Shown: one piece after another, positions 1 to 9,265 of the stretch
Position numbering within the stretch: the first letter of the stretch is position 1
Layout: each line of letters starts with the position of its first letter
Assembly (NCBI RefSeq): GCF_003003095.1
Contig: NZ_PVTT01000002.1
Span: 186,001 to 250,000 of the forward strand
Length of the DNA stretch: 64,000 nucleotides
Source of the DNA: Hasllibacter halocynthiae
GTDB lineage: Bacteria; Pseudomonadota; Alphaproteobacteria; Rhodobacterales; Rhodobacteraceae
Reading direction: 5' to 3'
Made by a program: the position numbers and the translations under genes
The notes under the pieces: model-generated
Told to the model about the DNA's origin: nothing
The model's database searches: none
The model's input: the letters and a program-made list of their open reading frames with translations, nothing else

Positions 1-1881
1 CCGACCGAGAAGGAGACGCTGACCTCGCGCCTCATCGACCGGCCGATCCGCCCGCTCTTCGTGGACGGGTTCAAGAACGAGGTGCTGGTCATCTGCACCG
101 TGCTCTCCCACGACCTCGTCAACGATCCCGACATGGTCGCGATGATCGCCGCCTCGGCCGCGCTGACGCTGTCGGGCGCGCCCTTCATGGGCCCCATCGC
201 CGGCTGCCGCGTGGGCTTCGAGGACGGCGAGTACGTCCTGAACCCCACCGTCGACGACATGCACAAGCTGCGCGAGAACCCCGACCAGAAGCTCGACCTC
301 GTCGTCGCCGGCACCAAGGACGCCGTCATGATGGTCGAGTCCGAGGCCTACGAGCTGACCGAGGGCGAGATGCTGGGCGCGGTGAAGTTCGCGCACGATG
401 CGATCCAGCCGGTGATCGACCTCATCATCGACCTGGCCGAGGACGCCGCGAAGGAGCCCTTCGACTTCCAGGCCCCCGACTACGGCGACCTCTATGAGGT
501 GGTGAAGCGGGCCGGCGAGGACAAGGTCCGCGCCGCCTTCGCGATAACCGACAAGCAGGAGCGCACGGCCGCCATCGCCGCGGCGCGCGACGCCGTCCGC
601 GAGGCGCTCTCGGACGAGCAGCGCGATGATCCGAACCTCGGCTCGGCCCTCAAGAAGCTGGAATCCTCCGTGCTGCGCGGCGACGTGGTGAGGACCGGCA
701 GGCGGATCGACGGCCGCGCCCTCGACGAGGTGCGCGCGATCGACTGCACCGTCGGCCTCCTGCCGCGGACGCACGGCTCGGCCCTCTTCACGCGGGGCGA
801 GACGCAGGCGCTGGCGGTGACCACGCTGGGCACGGGCGACGACGAGCAGATGATCGACGCGCTGCAGGGCACCTACAAGTCGAACTTCCTGCTGCACTAC
901 AACTTCCCCCCCTACTCGGTGGGCGAGACTGGGCGCTTCGGCCCTCCGGGCCGCCGCGAGATCGGGCACGGCAAGCTGGCCTGGCGCGCGCTGCAGGCCG
1001 TGCTGCCCCCCGCGACCGAGTTCCCCTACACGATCCGCGTCGTCTCCGAGATCACCGAGTCGAACGGCTCGTCCTCCATGGCCTCGGTATGCGGCGGCTC
1101 GCTGTCGATGATGGACGCGGCCGTGCCGCTGAAGGCCCCCGTGGCCGGCGTGGCGATGGGCCTGATCCTCGAGGATGACGGCGAGTACGCCGTGCTGACC
1201 GACATCCTGGGCGACGAGGACCATCTCGGCGACATGGACTTCAAGGTCGCCGGCACGGAGGACGGGATCACCTCGCTCCAGATGGACATCAAGGTCGCGG
1301 GCATCACGCCCGAGATCATGGAGAAGGCCCTCGCCCAGGCGAAGGAAGGCCGGCTGCAGATCCTCGGCGAGATGTCGAAGGCGCTGTCGGAGGGCCGGAA
1401 CGAGTTCTCCGAGCACGCCCCCCGGATCGAGACGATGCAGATCCCCACGGACAAGATCCGCGAAGTCATCGGCTCGGGCGGCAAGGTCATCCGCGAGATC
1501 GTCGAGACCTCGGGCGCGAAGGTCGACGTCAACGACGACGGGGTCATCAAGATCGCCTCGCCGAACGGGGACGCCATCCAGAAGGCCTACGACATGATCC
1601 ACTCGATCGTGGCCGAGCCGGAGGAGGGGAAGATCTACAAGGGCAAGGTCGTGAAGATCGTCGACTTCGGCGCCTTCGTGAACTTCTTCGGCAAGCGCGA
1701 CGGCCTCGTCCACGTCTCGCAGATCGAGAACAGGCGCCTGAACCATCCCTCCGACGTCCTCTCCGAGGGCCAGGAGGTGTACGTCAAGCTCCTGGGCTTC
1801 GACGATCGCGGCAAGGTCCGGCTGGCCATGAAGATGGTCGATCAGGAGACCGGCGAGGAGATCGCGAAGGAAGACGCCTGA
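1..1881 (+). CDS. pnp: Polyribonucleotide nucleotidyltransferase, 5' end cut by window
   Basis: PNPase degrades RNA 3'-to-5' by phosphorolysis in the cytoplasm, usually as part of the RNA degradosome. The frame is open from base 1, so the true start lies upstream; about 626 codons remain of a family norm near 710. In order one sees the rest of the first RNase PH domain (opening with [11 protein letters not shown]), the helical linker, the second RNase PH domain ([21 protein letters not shown] and the [14 protein letters not shown] stretch), a KH domain with [15 protein letters not shown], and an S1 domain with [20 protein letters not shown]. The gene ends normally in TGA. Identification is secure. 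rpsO is usually just upstream but lies outside the window. Confidence 0.97.
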   Translation, partial: PTEKETLTSRLIDRPIRPLFVDGFKNEVLVICTVLSHDLVNDPDMVAMIAASAALTLSGAPFMGPIAGCRVGFEDGEYVLNPTVDDMHKLRENPDQKLDLVVAGTKDAVMMVESEAYELTEGEMLGAVKFAHDAIQPVIDLIIDLAEDAAKEPFDFQAPDYGDLYEVVKRAGEDKVRAAFAITDKQERTAAIAAARDAVREALSDEQRDDPNLGSALKKLESSVLRGDVVRTGRRIDGRALDEVRAIDCTVGLLPRTHGSALFTRGETQALAVTTLGTGDDEQMIDALQGTYKSNFLLHYNFPPYSVGETGRFGPPGRREIGHGKLAWRALQAVLPPATEFPYTIRVVSEITESNGSSSMASVCGGSLSMMDAAVPLKAPVAGVAMGLILEDDGEYAVLTDILGDEDHLGDMDFKVAGTEDGITSLQMDIKVAGITPEIMEKALAQAKEGRLQILGEMSKALSEGRNEFSEHAPRIETMQIPTDKIREVIGSGGKVIREIVETSGAKVDVNDDGVIKIASPNGDAIQKAYDMIHSIVAEPEEGKIYKGKVVKIVDFGAFVNFFGKRDGLVHVSQIENRRLNHPSDVLSEGQEVYVKLLGFDDRGKVRLAMKMVDQETGEEIAKEDA

Positions 1882-1924
1882 GGCTGCGGCCGCCGACACG
1901 GCTTCGCAGGGCGAGGGCGGCCGA

Positions 1925-2607
1925 TGGGCCGTCTTCGTCCTCACCTTGCCGGGCGACGAGGACCGGCGGGTGCCCCTGCTGCGCGAGCTCGGGCGGCAGG
2001 GGATCGAGCATCAGCTCTTCTTCGGGGCCGACGGAAGGCAGGGCCTCTCCTCGGAGATGAAGAGGGAGGTCGACCGGCCCGGCACGCTGCGCGAGCTTCG
2101 CCGCCCGATGACCGACGGGGAGTACGCCTGCGCCCTCTCGCACCGCGCGATCCACCGCAGGATCGTGGCGGACGACCTCGACGCGGCGCTGGTCCTGGAG
2201 GACGACGCGATCGTGTCGCCCCGGCCGGGTGCCTTCGTCGAGGCCGGCGGCCTCTTCGTCCGGCCGATGATCCTTCTCGATCGCCAACGCGTCCGGGTCG
2301 TCCGATCCTCCGGCGACCCATTCCCGCCGTTCGGCCGGTTGTGGCGGGTCGTCGGAAGCTCCGCCTTGACGACGGGCTACGCCGTCTCGCACGACGCGGC
2401 CCGCCATCTGGACGCGTAGGCGACGCCCGTCCGCTCCGTGCCGGACTGGCCGAGCGACCTCTGGCGGGCGAGGGCCCACGCCCTCTCGCCCCGGCTCGTG
2501 GACAACGCGAACGCGAGCTCGAAGGTCAGCCATCTCGAGGACGAGCGCAGGAACCTCTCAGGGCGAAGCCGCCCAAGAGCTGGAGGCGCTACCTCCGGCG
2601 GGCGTAG
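1925..2607 (+). pseudogene. Broken family 25 glycosyltransferase
   Basis: The translation begins WAVFVLTLPGDEDRR and carries ALVLEDDAIV, both typical of GT25 LPS/capsule glycosyltransferases, where the acidic LEDD stretch sits near the active site. No ATG or GTG start is obvious; the frame is open back into the end of pnp and a TTG lies at 1946. A TAG at 2417-2419 stops the frame after HDAARHLDA, yet similarity-like sequence continues in the same frame (VPDWPSDLWRARAHALSPRL, then NASSKVSHLEDERRN). Near 2560 the plausible C-terminus (KSWRRYLRRA, stop 2605-2607) moves to another frame. One stop plus one frameshift suggest a decayed gene. Sequencing error could explain one lesion but hardly both. 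Confidence 0.6.
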
Positions 2608-2758
2608 TGGCGCGGCGACGTCCGGCGCCGCCGGTCGATCCGCCCGGACCCCTGACGCCGGCCTTCCCCGAGGCGCCGCGAAGGATCGCCGGCGATGCGC
2701 GCGGACCCTGCGAAAGGTTCCCGCCGGGGGCCGATCCGTTCACCTCTCCGTCATGTCG

Positions 2759-2788
2759 TTGAACCTCGGCAACGCTTCGGCGTTAAAA
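2759..2788 (+). promoter_or_regulatory. Possible sigma-70-like promoter for the L,D-transpeptidase
   Basis: TTGAAC (2759-2764) and TTAAAA (2783-2788) are separated by 18 bp in the otherwise GC-rich gap before the gene starting at 2818. The spacer contains AACGC-TTCG-GCGTT, a short hairpin with a TTCG loop. This is assigned by pattern only. Confidence 0.3.
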
Positions 2789-2817
2789 GGCAACGCATGC
2801 ATTGCAGGAGACCCGCC

Positions 2818-3378
2818 ATGGACCGCCGCGCCTTCTTCGCGACCGCCGCCGCCGCCGCAACCACCACCCTCGCCGCACCGGCCGTCTCCCAGTCGCAATG
2901 GACCCTGGATCCCCGTTTCCGCGCCCAGCGCGTCGCGGTACGCCCCGGATGGACGCCGGGCGACATCCACGTCGATCCCGCGATGCACCATATCTACCTC
3001 ATAGAGGAAGGCGACAGCGCGATCCGCTACGGCATCGCGGTCGGCCGCGACGACCTCTACGTTCCGGGCACGTTCGACGTGGCGCGCAAGGCCGAGTGGC
3101 CGTCCTGGACCCCGACCCGCAACATGATCGAGCGCGAGCCCGACCTCTACGCCCAGTTCGCCGACGGCGTGCCCGGCGGGCCGGACAACCCGCTCGGGGC
3201 GCGGGCGCTCTACCTCTACCGCGGCGGGCGCGACACCTATCTGCGCATCCACGGCACCCCCCAGCCTTGGACGATCGGCTCGTCCGTCTCCTCCGGCTGC
3301 GTGCGCCTTCTGAACGACCATATCATCGACCTCTACGAGCGCGTCCCCACCGGCACCACCGCGGTGCTGCACGCCTGA
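2818..3378 (+). CDS. Exported L,D-transpeptidase (YkuD family)
   Basis: This 186-residue protein opens with a short basic stretch and an Ala-rich hydrophobic run (MDRRAFFATAAAAATTTLAA) that looks like a signal peptide, possibly Tat-like, so it should act in the periplasm. The C-terminal half holds the YkuD signature: YLRIHGT, then SSVSSGCVRLLN, giving the conserved His and the catalytic Cys. L,D-transpeptidases make 3-3 peptidoglycan cross-links or attach proteins to peptidoglycan; which of these applies cannot be read here. The ATG at 2818 follows a good ribosome site (caggag). It stands alone between the GT25 remnant and the Stealth gene. A second YkuD-type gene occurs at 28620. Confidence 0.9.
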   Translation: MDRRAFFATAAAAATTTLAAPAVSQSQWTLDPRFRAQRVAVRPGWTPGDIHVDPAMHHIYLIEEGDSAIRYGIAVGRDDLYVPGTFDVARKAEWPSWTPTRNMIEREPDLYAQFADGVPGGPDNPLGARALYLYRGGRDTYLRIHGTPQPWTIGSSVSSGCVRLLNDHIIDLYERVPTGTTAVLHA

Positions 3379-3473
3379 GACGATGACCGGGCGATGTCGC
3401 CGGCGCCGTCAGGTTGCCGGAGACACCGCCCGGTTCTAGAGATCCGGCTCGATCTTCGGGATGAGGGCCGGAA

Positions 3474-4454
3474 TTGGATATCGACGCCGTGATAACCTGG
3501 GTGGACGGATCGGATCCCGCCCACGTCGCGAAACGCGCCGCGCTGCGGGAAGCGTCGTCCCACCGGGAAGCCGACCTCCCCACCCGCTGGAAGAGTTCGC
3601 GCGAGATATACTGGTGCATCGCGTCGATCCTGCAGAACGCACCTTTCGTCCGCCGCATCCATGTCGCCACGGATGACCAGCGCCCCGCCGATCTGGAACT
3701 CTTCGAACGGTCGGGCCTGTGCGAGGCCGGTCGGATCGTCATCGTCGATCACCGCGAGGTGTTCGAGGGGTACGAGGACGCCCTGCCGACCTTCAATTCG
3801 CTCTCGATCGAAGCGGTGCTGCACCGCATCCCCGGTCTTTCGGAACACTTCGTCTACTTCAACGACGACTTCTTCCTGAACCGCCCCGTTGCACCGAAGG
3901 AGTTCTTCGGGCCGGACGGCATCCCCGTCCTCCGGGGCACGTGGGAAGCCCCGGACAGACGACGGCCGAAGATGATCGTCCGGCGCTTCCTGCGAAAGCT
4001 GCGAGGGTCCCGGAACATGCGTCCGAGCTACCGCGTCGCGCACGAGGTGGGCGCGCAACTCGCCGGGGTGACCGGTAACTTCCTTTTGACGCAGCACCTC
4101 CCGCGTCCCATGCGACGCAGCACGATCGAAGCCTTCCATCGGGAACATGCCGACGCCCTGCCGCGGCAGCTTGGCTACCGCCTGCGCCATCGCGACCAGT
4201 ACCTTCCGGCAAGCCTCGCCAACCACCTCGAGTTCCGGCGCGAAGGCGCTCCGACGCAGCCCGACACGGGGATGGTCTACTACAAGCCGGGAGCGCGCTT
4301 CAGCCTCGACGAGTTCGTGACGGCGGTGGAGGCCGCTGAAGAGCCGTTCGGATGCCTGCAGAGCCTCGACGAGGCGCCCGCCTCCGTCGCCGCTCGGCTT
4401 GAAACCGTGATGGATCGCAAGTTCGGAACCGCCGCGTTCGGCAAGTCCAGCTAG
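3474..4454 (+). CDS. Stealth-family sugar-phosphate transferase
   Basis: Stealth proteins are hexose-1-phosphotransferases that build phosphate-linked capsular or surface polysaccharides. The 326-residue product begins with the conserved region 1 motif (IDAVITWVDGSDP) and carries the region 2 features SSREIYWCIASIL, RIHVATDDQ and HFVYFNDDFFLN, with the acidic DD expected at the active site. A later segment (GNFLLTQHLPRPMRRSTIEA) fits region 3. No ATG is in frame upstream; TTG at 3474 places the start right before conserved region 1 and is preceded by a GA-rich stretch. There is no signal peptide or membrane segment, consistent with a cytoplasmic enzyme. Neighbouring glycosyltransferase sequences suggest a surface glycan role, but the substrate is unknown. 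Confidence 0.88.
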   Translation: MDIDAVITWVDGSDPAHVAKRAALREASSHREADLPTRWKSSREIYWCIASILQNAPFVRRIHVATDDQRPADLELFERSGLCEAGRIVIVDHREVFEGYEDALPTFNSLSIEAVLHRIPGLSEHFVYFNDDFFLNRPVAPKEFFGPDGIPVLRGTWEAPDRRRPKMIVRRFLRKLRGSRNMRPSYRVAHEVGAQLAGVTGNFLLTQHLPRPMRRSTIEAFHREHADALPRQLGYRLRHRDQYLPASLANHLEFRREGAPTQPDTGMVYYKPGARFSLDEFVTAVEAAEEPFGCLQSLDEAPASVAARLETVMDRKFGTAAFGKSS

Positions 4455-4475
4455 CCGGCACGCGCGCCCACCCGT

Positions 4476-4509
4476 GCCCTCCGCGCGACGGGCAGCGCCC
4501 GCGGAGGGC
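4476..4509. terminator. Hairpin between convergent genes
   Basis: A perfect 10-bp inverted repeat (GCCCTCCGCG / CGCGGAGGGC, 14-nt loop) lies between the Stealth gene and the convergent peroxiredoxin gene. It lacks a T-run, so it is terminator-like by position only. Confidence 0.35.
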
Positions 4510-4551
4510 CGAAGGCCCCCCGCGCGCCTGCCGGACGCGCGCCGCCGGCGC

Positions 4552-5208
4552 TCACCCCGGCTGCTTCGTGGTCCGCAGGTAGGGCAGCTTCCTCTCGAAG
4601 CCCCCGAACCGCTCGTTCGCCTCGTCGTCCGACACGGCGGCGGTGACGATCACGTCCTCGCCGTCCCTCCAGCCAGCTGGCGTGGCCACCTTGTGCTCGG
4701 CCGTCAGCCGGATCGAATCGAGGGCCCGCAGGATCTCGTCGAAGTTGCGGCCCGTGGTCATCGGATAGGTCAGCGACAGCTTCACCTTCTTGTCCGGCCC
4801 GATGATGAACACCGTCCGCACCGTCTGGTTGTCCGCCGGGGTCCGGTCCGCGGGATCGCCGGACGCCTCGGCGGGCAGCATGTCGTAGAGCTTGGCGACC
4901 GTCATGTCCGGGTCGCCGATCATCGGATACTCGACCGCGTTGCCCGTGTAGGACTTGATGTCGTCCTTCCAGCGCAGATGGTCCTCGATCGGGTCGACCG
5001 AGATGCCGATGATCTTGGCGTCCCTCCTGGCGAACTCCTCCGCCATGCCGGCCATCGCCCCCAGCTCGGTCGTGCAGACCGGGGTGAAGTCCTTCGGGTG
5101 CGAGAAGAGGATCGCGTAGCCGTCGCCGATCCAGTCGTGGAAGTCGATCTCGCCTTCCGTGGTCTGAGCGGTGAAGTTCGGGGCGGTGTCGCCGATGCGA
5201 AGGGCCAT
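4552..5208 (-). CDS. 1-Cys peroxiredoxin (Prx6-like)
   Basis: The 218-residue protein should reduce hydrogen peroxide and organic peroxides. It begins MALRIGDTAPNF and has the active-site motif DFTPVCTTE with the peroxidatic Cys at residue 45. The extended C-terminal part (RTVFIIGPDKKVKLSLTYP, then TGRNFDEILRALDS) is the long form found in the Prx6/AhpC-TSA 1-Cys group rather than in typical 2-Cys AhpC. The frame is open much further upstream, but the MALRIGDTAPNF start gives the normal family length. It is divergent from the glycosyltransferase gene at 5426, with about 217 bp between them that must hold both promoters. No OxyR site was recognised. Confidence 0.93.
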   Translation of the reverse strand: MALRIGDTAPNFTAQTTEGEIDFHDWIGDGYAILFSHPKDFTPVCTTELGAMAGMAEEFARRDAKIIGISVDPIEDHLRWKDDIKSYTGNAVEYPMIGDPDMTVAKLYDMLPAEASGDPADRTPADNQTVRTVFIIGPDKKVKLSLTYPMTTGRNFDEILRALDSIRLTAEHKVATPAGWRDGEDVIVTAAVSDDEANERFGGFERKLPYLRTTKQPG

Positions 5209-5425
5209 TGCGGGGCCTCCCGTGAGTGGTGGCTTCGCCCGCGACATAGGGCGGGCGTCCCGGCCCGCGCAAGACAGGGGGCCGCCGAACGGAACAGCGT
5301 CCCGGGCAGCCCACCCCGAACGGGACCCCGTCCCGCCGAAGCGCGCGGCGCGGGCCGCCGCACGCCCCGCGGACAAATCTTCGCGGCACCCGTGCCCCCG
5401 CCCCGCCCGCGCGCTAGAAGGGTCC

Positions 5426-6511
5426 ATGGACGCGCCCGAGCTCTTCGTGACGAACTTCAACCCGCGCTACACGGGGGTCTCCTCGACGGCGGCGCGGCTG
5501 ATCCCGCACCACGCGCGGCGCCACGCCCTCCGCCTCGTCGGCCATCCCCTGCCGGGCTGCCCCGCCCCGATCCCGGCCGCCGAGGCCGCGCGCCTCTGCC
5601 GGACGCCGCCTCCCGGCCGGCCCTTCGCGATCTGGCACGTGCGCCGCAACCCGGAGATGCGCGTCGCGCTCTGGCTTCGCGACGTGCGGCGCCTGCCGAT
5701 CCGCCTCGTCTTCACCTCCGCGTCGCAGCGCCGCCACTCGGCCTATCCGCGCTGGCTGATCGGGCGGATGGACGCCGTGATCGCGACATCGCCCGGCGCG
5801 GCCGCCTTCGTGCGGGCCGACGCGACCATCCCCCACGGGGTCGACACCGCGCGCTTCGTGCCCGATCCGGCCGCCACGCCCGCCGCCGCGGGCTTGGCGG
5901 GGACGCGGGCGATCGTCGCCGTCGGCAGGCTGCGGCCCGGCAAGGGCACCGACCTCTTCGTCGAGGCGGCGATGCGCCTCCTGCCGCGGCATCCGGGCCT
6001 CGTCGCGGTGGCCTGCGGGCGCGCGCAGCCCCGGCACGCCCGCTTCGTCGAGGGGTTGAAGGCGAAGGCGGCCGCGGCCGGCCTCGGGGACCGCATCCTC
6101 TGGCCCGGCGACGTCCCGGCGGAGCGGATGCCCGCCCTCCTCGCCGCCTGCGACCTGATGCTGACCCTGCCCCGGTCCGAGCCCTACGGCGTCACCCCGC
6201 TGGAGGGGATGGCCGCCGGGCTGCCCTTCGTCGCCTCCGACACCGGGGCCTTCCGCTCCTTCGCCGAGGCCGCGCCGGACGACGAGGCGTGCGGCGTCAT
6301 CGTCCCCCCGGGCGAGGAGGGGCTCGACGCGGCCGCGGCGGCCGCCGACGCCATCCTCTCGGACCCCGCTCGCCACGCCGCCATGCGCCGCACCGCCCGC
6401 GCCGTCGCCGTGGAGCGCTTCTCCATCAAGGGCGAGGCCGCCGGGATCGAGGAGGTCTACCGCCGCCTCTGGGCGGGCGAGATCGGGTCGGCCCGAAGCG
6501 GCCGGGCGTAA
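5426..6511 (+). CDS. GT4 family glycosyltransferase
   Basis: This 361-residue product has the two-lobed GT-B layout of family 4 retaining glycosyltransferases. The N-terminal lobe runs from MDAPELFVTNFN to about residue 165; the C-terminal lobe starts near AIVAVGRLRPGKGTDLFVEA. The nucleotide-sugar-binding signature is SEPYGVTPLEGMAAGLPFVA, with the conserved Glu pair seven residues apart, followed by VIVPPGEEGLDAAA. Such enzymes transfer sugars to lipopolysaccharide or other cell-surface acceptors at the cytoplasmic face of the inner membrane. The ATG at 5426 follows gaagggtcc. The donor and acceptor cannot be told from sequence. Rhodobacterales genomes often carry an LPS-core gene of this kind outside a larger cluster. 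Confidence 0.9.
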   Translation: MDAPELFVTNFNPRYTGVSSTAARLIPHHARRHALRLVGHPLPGCPAPIPAAEAARLCRTPPPGRPFAIWHVRRNPEMRVALWLRDVRRLPIRLVFTSASQRRHSAYPRWLIGRMDAVIATSPGAAAFVRADATIPHGVDTARFVPDPAATPAAAGLAGTRAIVAVGRLRPGKGTDLFVEAAMRLLPRHPGLVAVACGRAQPRHARFVEGLKAKAAAAGLGDRILWPGDVPAERMPALLAACDLMLTLPRSEPYGVTPLEGMAAGLPFVASDTGAFRSFAEAAPDDEACGVIVPPGEEGLDAAAAAADAILSDPARHAAMRRTARAVAVERFSIKGEAAGIEEVYRRLWAGEIGSARSGRA

Positions 6512-6586
6512 CGTCACGCCCGTCTGGACGCCGGCGCCGGGGGGCGGCAGACCGCGCGGGCGCGATCCAAAAGGGAGGGCGATCCC

Positions 6587-8005
6587 ATGCTCGGCGGCAA
6601 GCGGCACTACATCGACGGCGCGTGGCGGGACGGCGCGGGCGAGGCCATGCCCGTCATCGACCCCGCCACGGAGGAGGAGGTCGCGACCATCGCCCTCGGT
6701 ACGGCGGAGGAGGTCGACGCGGCCGTCGCGGCGGCCCGCCGCGCGCTGCCGGGCTGGATGGCGACCGGCAAGGCCGAGCGGGGCGAATGGCTGGGCCGCC
6801 TGATGGGCGCCTACAAGGCCCGCGCGGGCGAGATGGGCGAGGCGATCCGCCTCGAGATGGGCGCGCCCCTCGACCTCGCGCGCCGCAACCAAGTGGGCGC
6901 CGGCAGCTTCCACATGCGGGGCTTCGCCGAGGCGTGGGAGGCGTTCGACCCCGAGGAGGTCGTGAACGGCGACCTCGTCCGGCGCGAGGCGGTGGGGGTC
7001 TGCGCCCTCGTCACGCCGTGGAACTGGCCCATGAACCAGATCGTGCTGAAGGTCGTCCCGGCGATCCTGACGGGCAACGCGGTGGTGCTGAAGCCCTCCG
7101 AGGTCGCGCCACTCTCGGCCATGCTCTTCGCCGACATCGTCGCGGAGGCCGGGTTGCCGGCGGGGGTGTTCAACCTCGTGAACGGGGACGGCGCCGGCGC
7201 CGGCTCGGCGCTGTCGGCGCACCCGGGCGTGGACATGGTGTCCTTCACCGGCTCGACGCGGGCGGGCACCGCGATCAGCCGGGCGGCCTCGGACACGCTG
7301 AAGCGCGTCACGCTCGAGCTCGGGGGAAAGGGCGCCAACCTCGTCTTCGCCGACGCGCGCGCGGACGCGGTGGCCGATGGCGTGGCCCACTGCTTCCGCA
7401 ACACCGGCCAGTCCTGCAACGCCCCGACCCGGATGCTCGTCGAGCGGCCCCGCTACGACGAGGCGGTCGCCCAGGCCGCCCGGGCGGCCGAGGGCACGCG
7501 CGTCGGCCCCACGGCGGAGGCGGGCGACCATATCGGCCCCCTCGTCTCGCGCGCGCAGTGGGACAAGGTGCAGGAGCTGATCGCCGCGGGCGAGGGCGAG
7601 GCCCGGCTCGTCGCCGGCGGCACCGGCCTGCCCGAAGGGGTGAACCGCGGCTACTACGTGCGCCCCACGGTCTTCGTGGACGTCTCCAACGACATGCGCA
7701 TCGCGCGCGAAGAGATATTCGGCCCCGTCCTGTCGATCATCCCCTTCGACACGGAGGAGGAGGCCGTCGCCATCGCCAACGACACGCCCTACGGCCTGAC
7801 CAACTACGTGCAGACCGAGGATCTCGAGCGGGCGGCGCGCGTCTCCCGTGCGCTGCGCTCGGGCATGGTCGAGGTGAACGGGGCGGACCGCGCCAACGGC
7901 CTGCCCTTCGGCGGCATGAAGCAATCCGGCAACGGCCGCGAGGCGGGCCGCTGGGGCCTAGAGGACTTCACGGAGGTGAAGGTGATCTCCGGCAGGATCG
8001 CCTGA
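6587..8005 (+). CDS. Aldehyde dehydrogenase, NAD(P)-dependent
   Basis: This 472-residue cytoplasmic enzyme should oxidise an aldehyde to its acid. Family landmarks are visible in order: VTPWNWPMNQ (Rossmann-fold and Asn region), FTGSTRAG, the general-base motif LELGGKG, the catalytic Cys in NTGQSCNAPTRM, and EEIFGPVLSI near the C-terminus. The length is normal for the superfamily. The ATG at 6587 has a strong ribosome site (aagggaggg). It resembles the stand-alone class often annotated in Rhodobacterales as aldehyde dehydrogenase family protein; the substrate is not predictable. It is followed by a GC hairpin and a long spacer, so it is probably monocistronic. Confidence 0.93.
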   Translation: MLGGKRHYIDGAWRDGAGEAMPVIDPATEEEVATIALGTAEEVDAAVAAARRALPGWMATGKAERGEWLGRLMGAYKARAGEMGEAIRLEMGAPLDLARRNQVGAGSFHMRGFAEAWEAFDPEEVVNGDLVRREAVGVCALVTPWNWPMNQIVLKVVPAILTGNAVVLKPSEVAPLSAMLFADIVAEAGLPAGVFNLVNGDGAGAGSALSAHPGVDMVSFTGSTRAGTAISRAASDTLKRVTLELGGKGANLVFADARADAVADGVAHCFRNTGQSCNAPTRMLVERPRYDEAVAQAARAAEGTRVGPTAEAGDHIGPLVSRAQWDKVQELIAAGEGEARLVAGGTGLPEGVNRGYYVRPTVFVDVSNDMRIAREEIFGPVLSIIPFDTEEEAVAIANDTPYGLTNYVQTEDLERAARVSRALRSGMVEVNGADRANGLPFGGMKQSGNGREAGRWGLEDFTEVKVISGRIA

Positions 8006-8012
8006 CCCGCGC

Positions 8013-8037
8013 CGCGGTCCCCCCGGGGGGGGCCGCG
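8013..8037 (+). terminator. GC-rich hairpin after the aldehyde dehydrogenase gene
   Basis: CGCGG plus a C-run pairs with a G-run plus CCGCG to make a near-perfect stem starting 7 bp after the stop codon. Only TT follows, so intrinsic termination would be weak. Confidence 0.35.
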
Positions 8038-8416
8038 TTCGCCCTTCGCAAGATGGCCGCGACGGCGGCGGGAACGGGCGAGGCGCCGCCCGCGCGCCCC
8101 GGCGCTCGCCGCCCGGCGCGCATGGGCCAGACGCGTCGCTACCGGGCGCGGCCTCCCGGGGCGCCGCAGGGGATCGGGATCGGCCTGGGCGGCGGTCCGG
8201 GCGGCGGTCCGGGCGCCTTTCCCGGCCTCTCCTGAATGCCGCGGCGATCGGGGTCCGAGGCCATGCGCGGAGGCAGGGCTCCGCCGCTGCGCGGCGACGG
8301 GCCCGTACGCGCCCCGGGAAACGGCTGCCGTGCGCGGCGGGGCGGGTTTTCCGCACTCGCGGACCTCTCCCGCCCGCCGCAGGATCAGGGGGCAACGAAA
8401 GCAAGGAACGCCCCCG
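8038..8416. other. Spacer without a recognised gene
   Basis: About 380 bp with no convincing coding frame. A short direct repeat (gggcggcggtcc twice near 8186-8210) is visible. The promoter of the lipoprotein gene at 8417 should lie in its right part, but no clear promoter boxes were found. Confidence 0.4.
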
Positions 8417-8521
8417 ATGACCCATCCGAAACTCCGCCGCGCCGTCCCCCTGGCCGCCATCGCCCTCGCCCTGATCGTCGCCGGCTGCGGACTGGCGAAC
8501 TTCCCCATCCCGACCCGCTAG
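8417..8521 (+). CDS. Tiny lipoprotein (34 residues)
   Basis: The product is almost all signal: basic start MTHPKLRRAV, a hydrophobic run, then a lipobox VAGC followed by only eleven residues (GLANFPIPTR tail). It would be lipidated on Cys24 and left as a very short lipopeptide, similar in style to entericidins. The ATG follows caaggaacgcccccg. Its TAG stop shares the sequence CTAG with the stop of the converging pseudouridine synthase gene, so the two coding regions overlap by four bases. No function can be assigned. Coding status rests on the intact lipobox and ribosome site. Confidence 0.55.
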   Translation: MTHPKLRRAVPLAAIALALIVAGCGLANFPIPTR

Positions 8522-9177
8522 AACGGCACCTTCGAGGAGACCTGCAGCCAGGCGCCGCCGTCGGGGTGGCGCAGGCGCAGGCTCTCGGCGTGCAGCATCA
8601 GGCGCGGATGGTCGTCGCGCGCGGGCCCTTCGGCGTAGAACGGATCGCCCAGGATGGGATGGCCCAGCTCGCGCATGTGCACGCGCAGCTGGTGCGAGCG
8701 GCCGGTCCGCGGCATCAGCCGCACCCGCGTCTCACCCGCCGAGGCGCGGATCACGCGCCAGTCCGTCACCGCCGGCTTTCCGTTCGCCCGGTCCACGTGC
8801 TGCTTCGGCCGGTTGGGCCAGTCCACGATCAGCGGCAGGTCCACGGTGCCGGTCTCGGGCGTCAGCCGGCCCGCCACCCGCGCGACGTAGCGCTTCTTCG
8901 GGACCCGCCGCTCGAACTGCAGGCCCAGATGCCGCTGCGCCCCGCGCGTCAGCGCGAACACCATCACCCCGGAGGTGTCCCGGTCCAGCCGGTGCACCAG
9001 CAGCGAGGAGGGCCACCGCTCCGCCACGCGCACCTGGAGCGAATCGCGCAGGTGCGCCCCCCGCCCCGGCACGGAAAGAAGCCCCTGCGGCTTCTCCACG
9101 AAGAGCAGCTCGGCATCCTCGTGCAGCACCATCACCGGCCCCCCTGGCGGGTCATAGTCGCCGACGGCGGCGCTCAT
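8518..9177 (-). CDS. RluA-family RNA pseudouridine synthase
   Basis: The enzyme isomerises specific uridines in rRNA or tRNA to pseudouridine. The 219-residue protein carries the motif LLVHRLDRDTSGVMVFALT, whose Asp in HRLDRDTSG is the catalytic residue, and the later RLMPRTGRSHQLRVHM and GHPILGDPFY motifs of the RluA group. No S4 domain precedes the catalytic domain, so it resembles the short RluA/TruC forms. The chosen ATG (9175-9177) gives MSAAVGDYDPPGG; a second ATG 45 bases inside is possible. Which uridine it modifies cannot be read from sequence. It converges on the tiny lipoprotein gene with overlapping stops. Confidence 0.9.
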   Translation of the reverse strand: MSAAVGDYDPPGGPVMVLHEDAELLFVEKPQGLLSVPGRGAHLRDSLQVRVAERWPSSLLVHRLDRDTSGVMVFALTRGAQRHLGLQFERRVPKKRYVARVAGRLTPETGTVDLPLIVDWPNRPKQHVDRANGKPAVTDWRVIRASAGETRVRLMPRTGRSHQLRVHMRELGHPILGDPFYAEGPARDDHPRLMLHAESLRLRHPDGGAWLQVSSKVPF

Positions 9178-9265
9178 CGCGCGAGGGGGGGCCGCGGCGG
9201 GGCGGGCGCGCGGCGCCCAGCGGCGCGGCAGGGGCGCCGGCGCGGGCGGGGGCGGGGCGCCGCCC

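Noticed and set aside
1924-2607. 227-codon Arg/Pro-rich frame over the GT25 remnant
   Set aside because: Its composition is that of a GC-rich shadow frame; only its final KSWRRYLRRA part looks like the displaced end of the GT25 gene.
4474-8235. A very long plus-strand open frame of over 1200 codons
   Set aside because: It spans the peroxiredoxin, glycosyltransferase and dehydrogenase genes in the wrong frame and is Arg/Pro/Gly-rich, a shadow of high GC.
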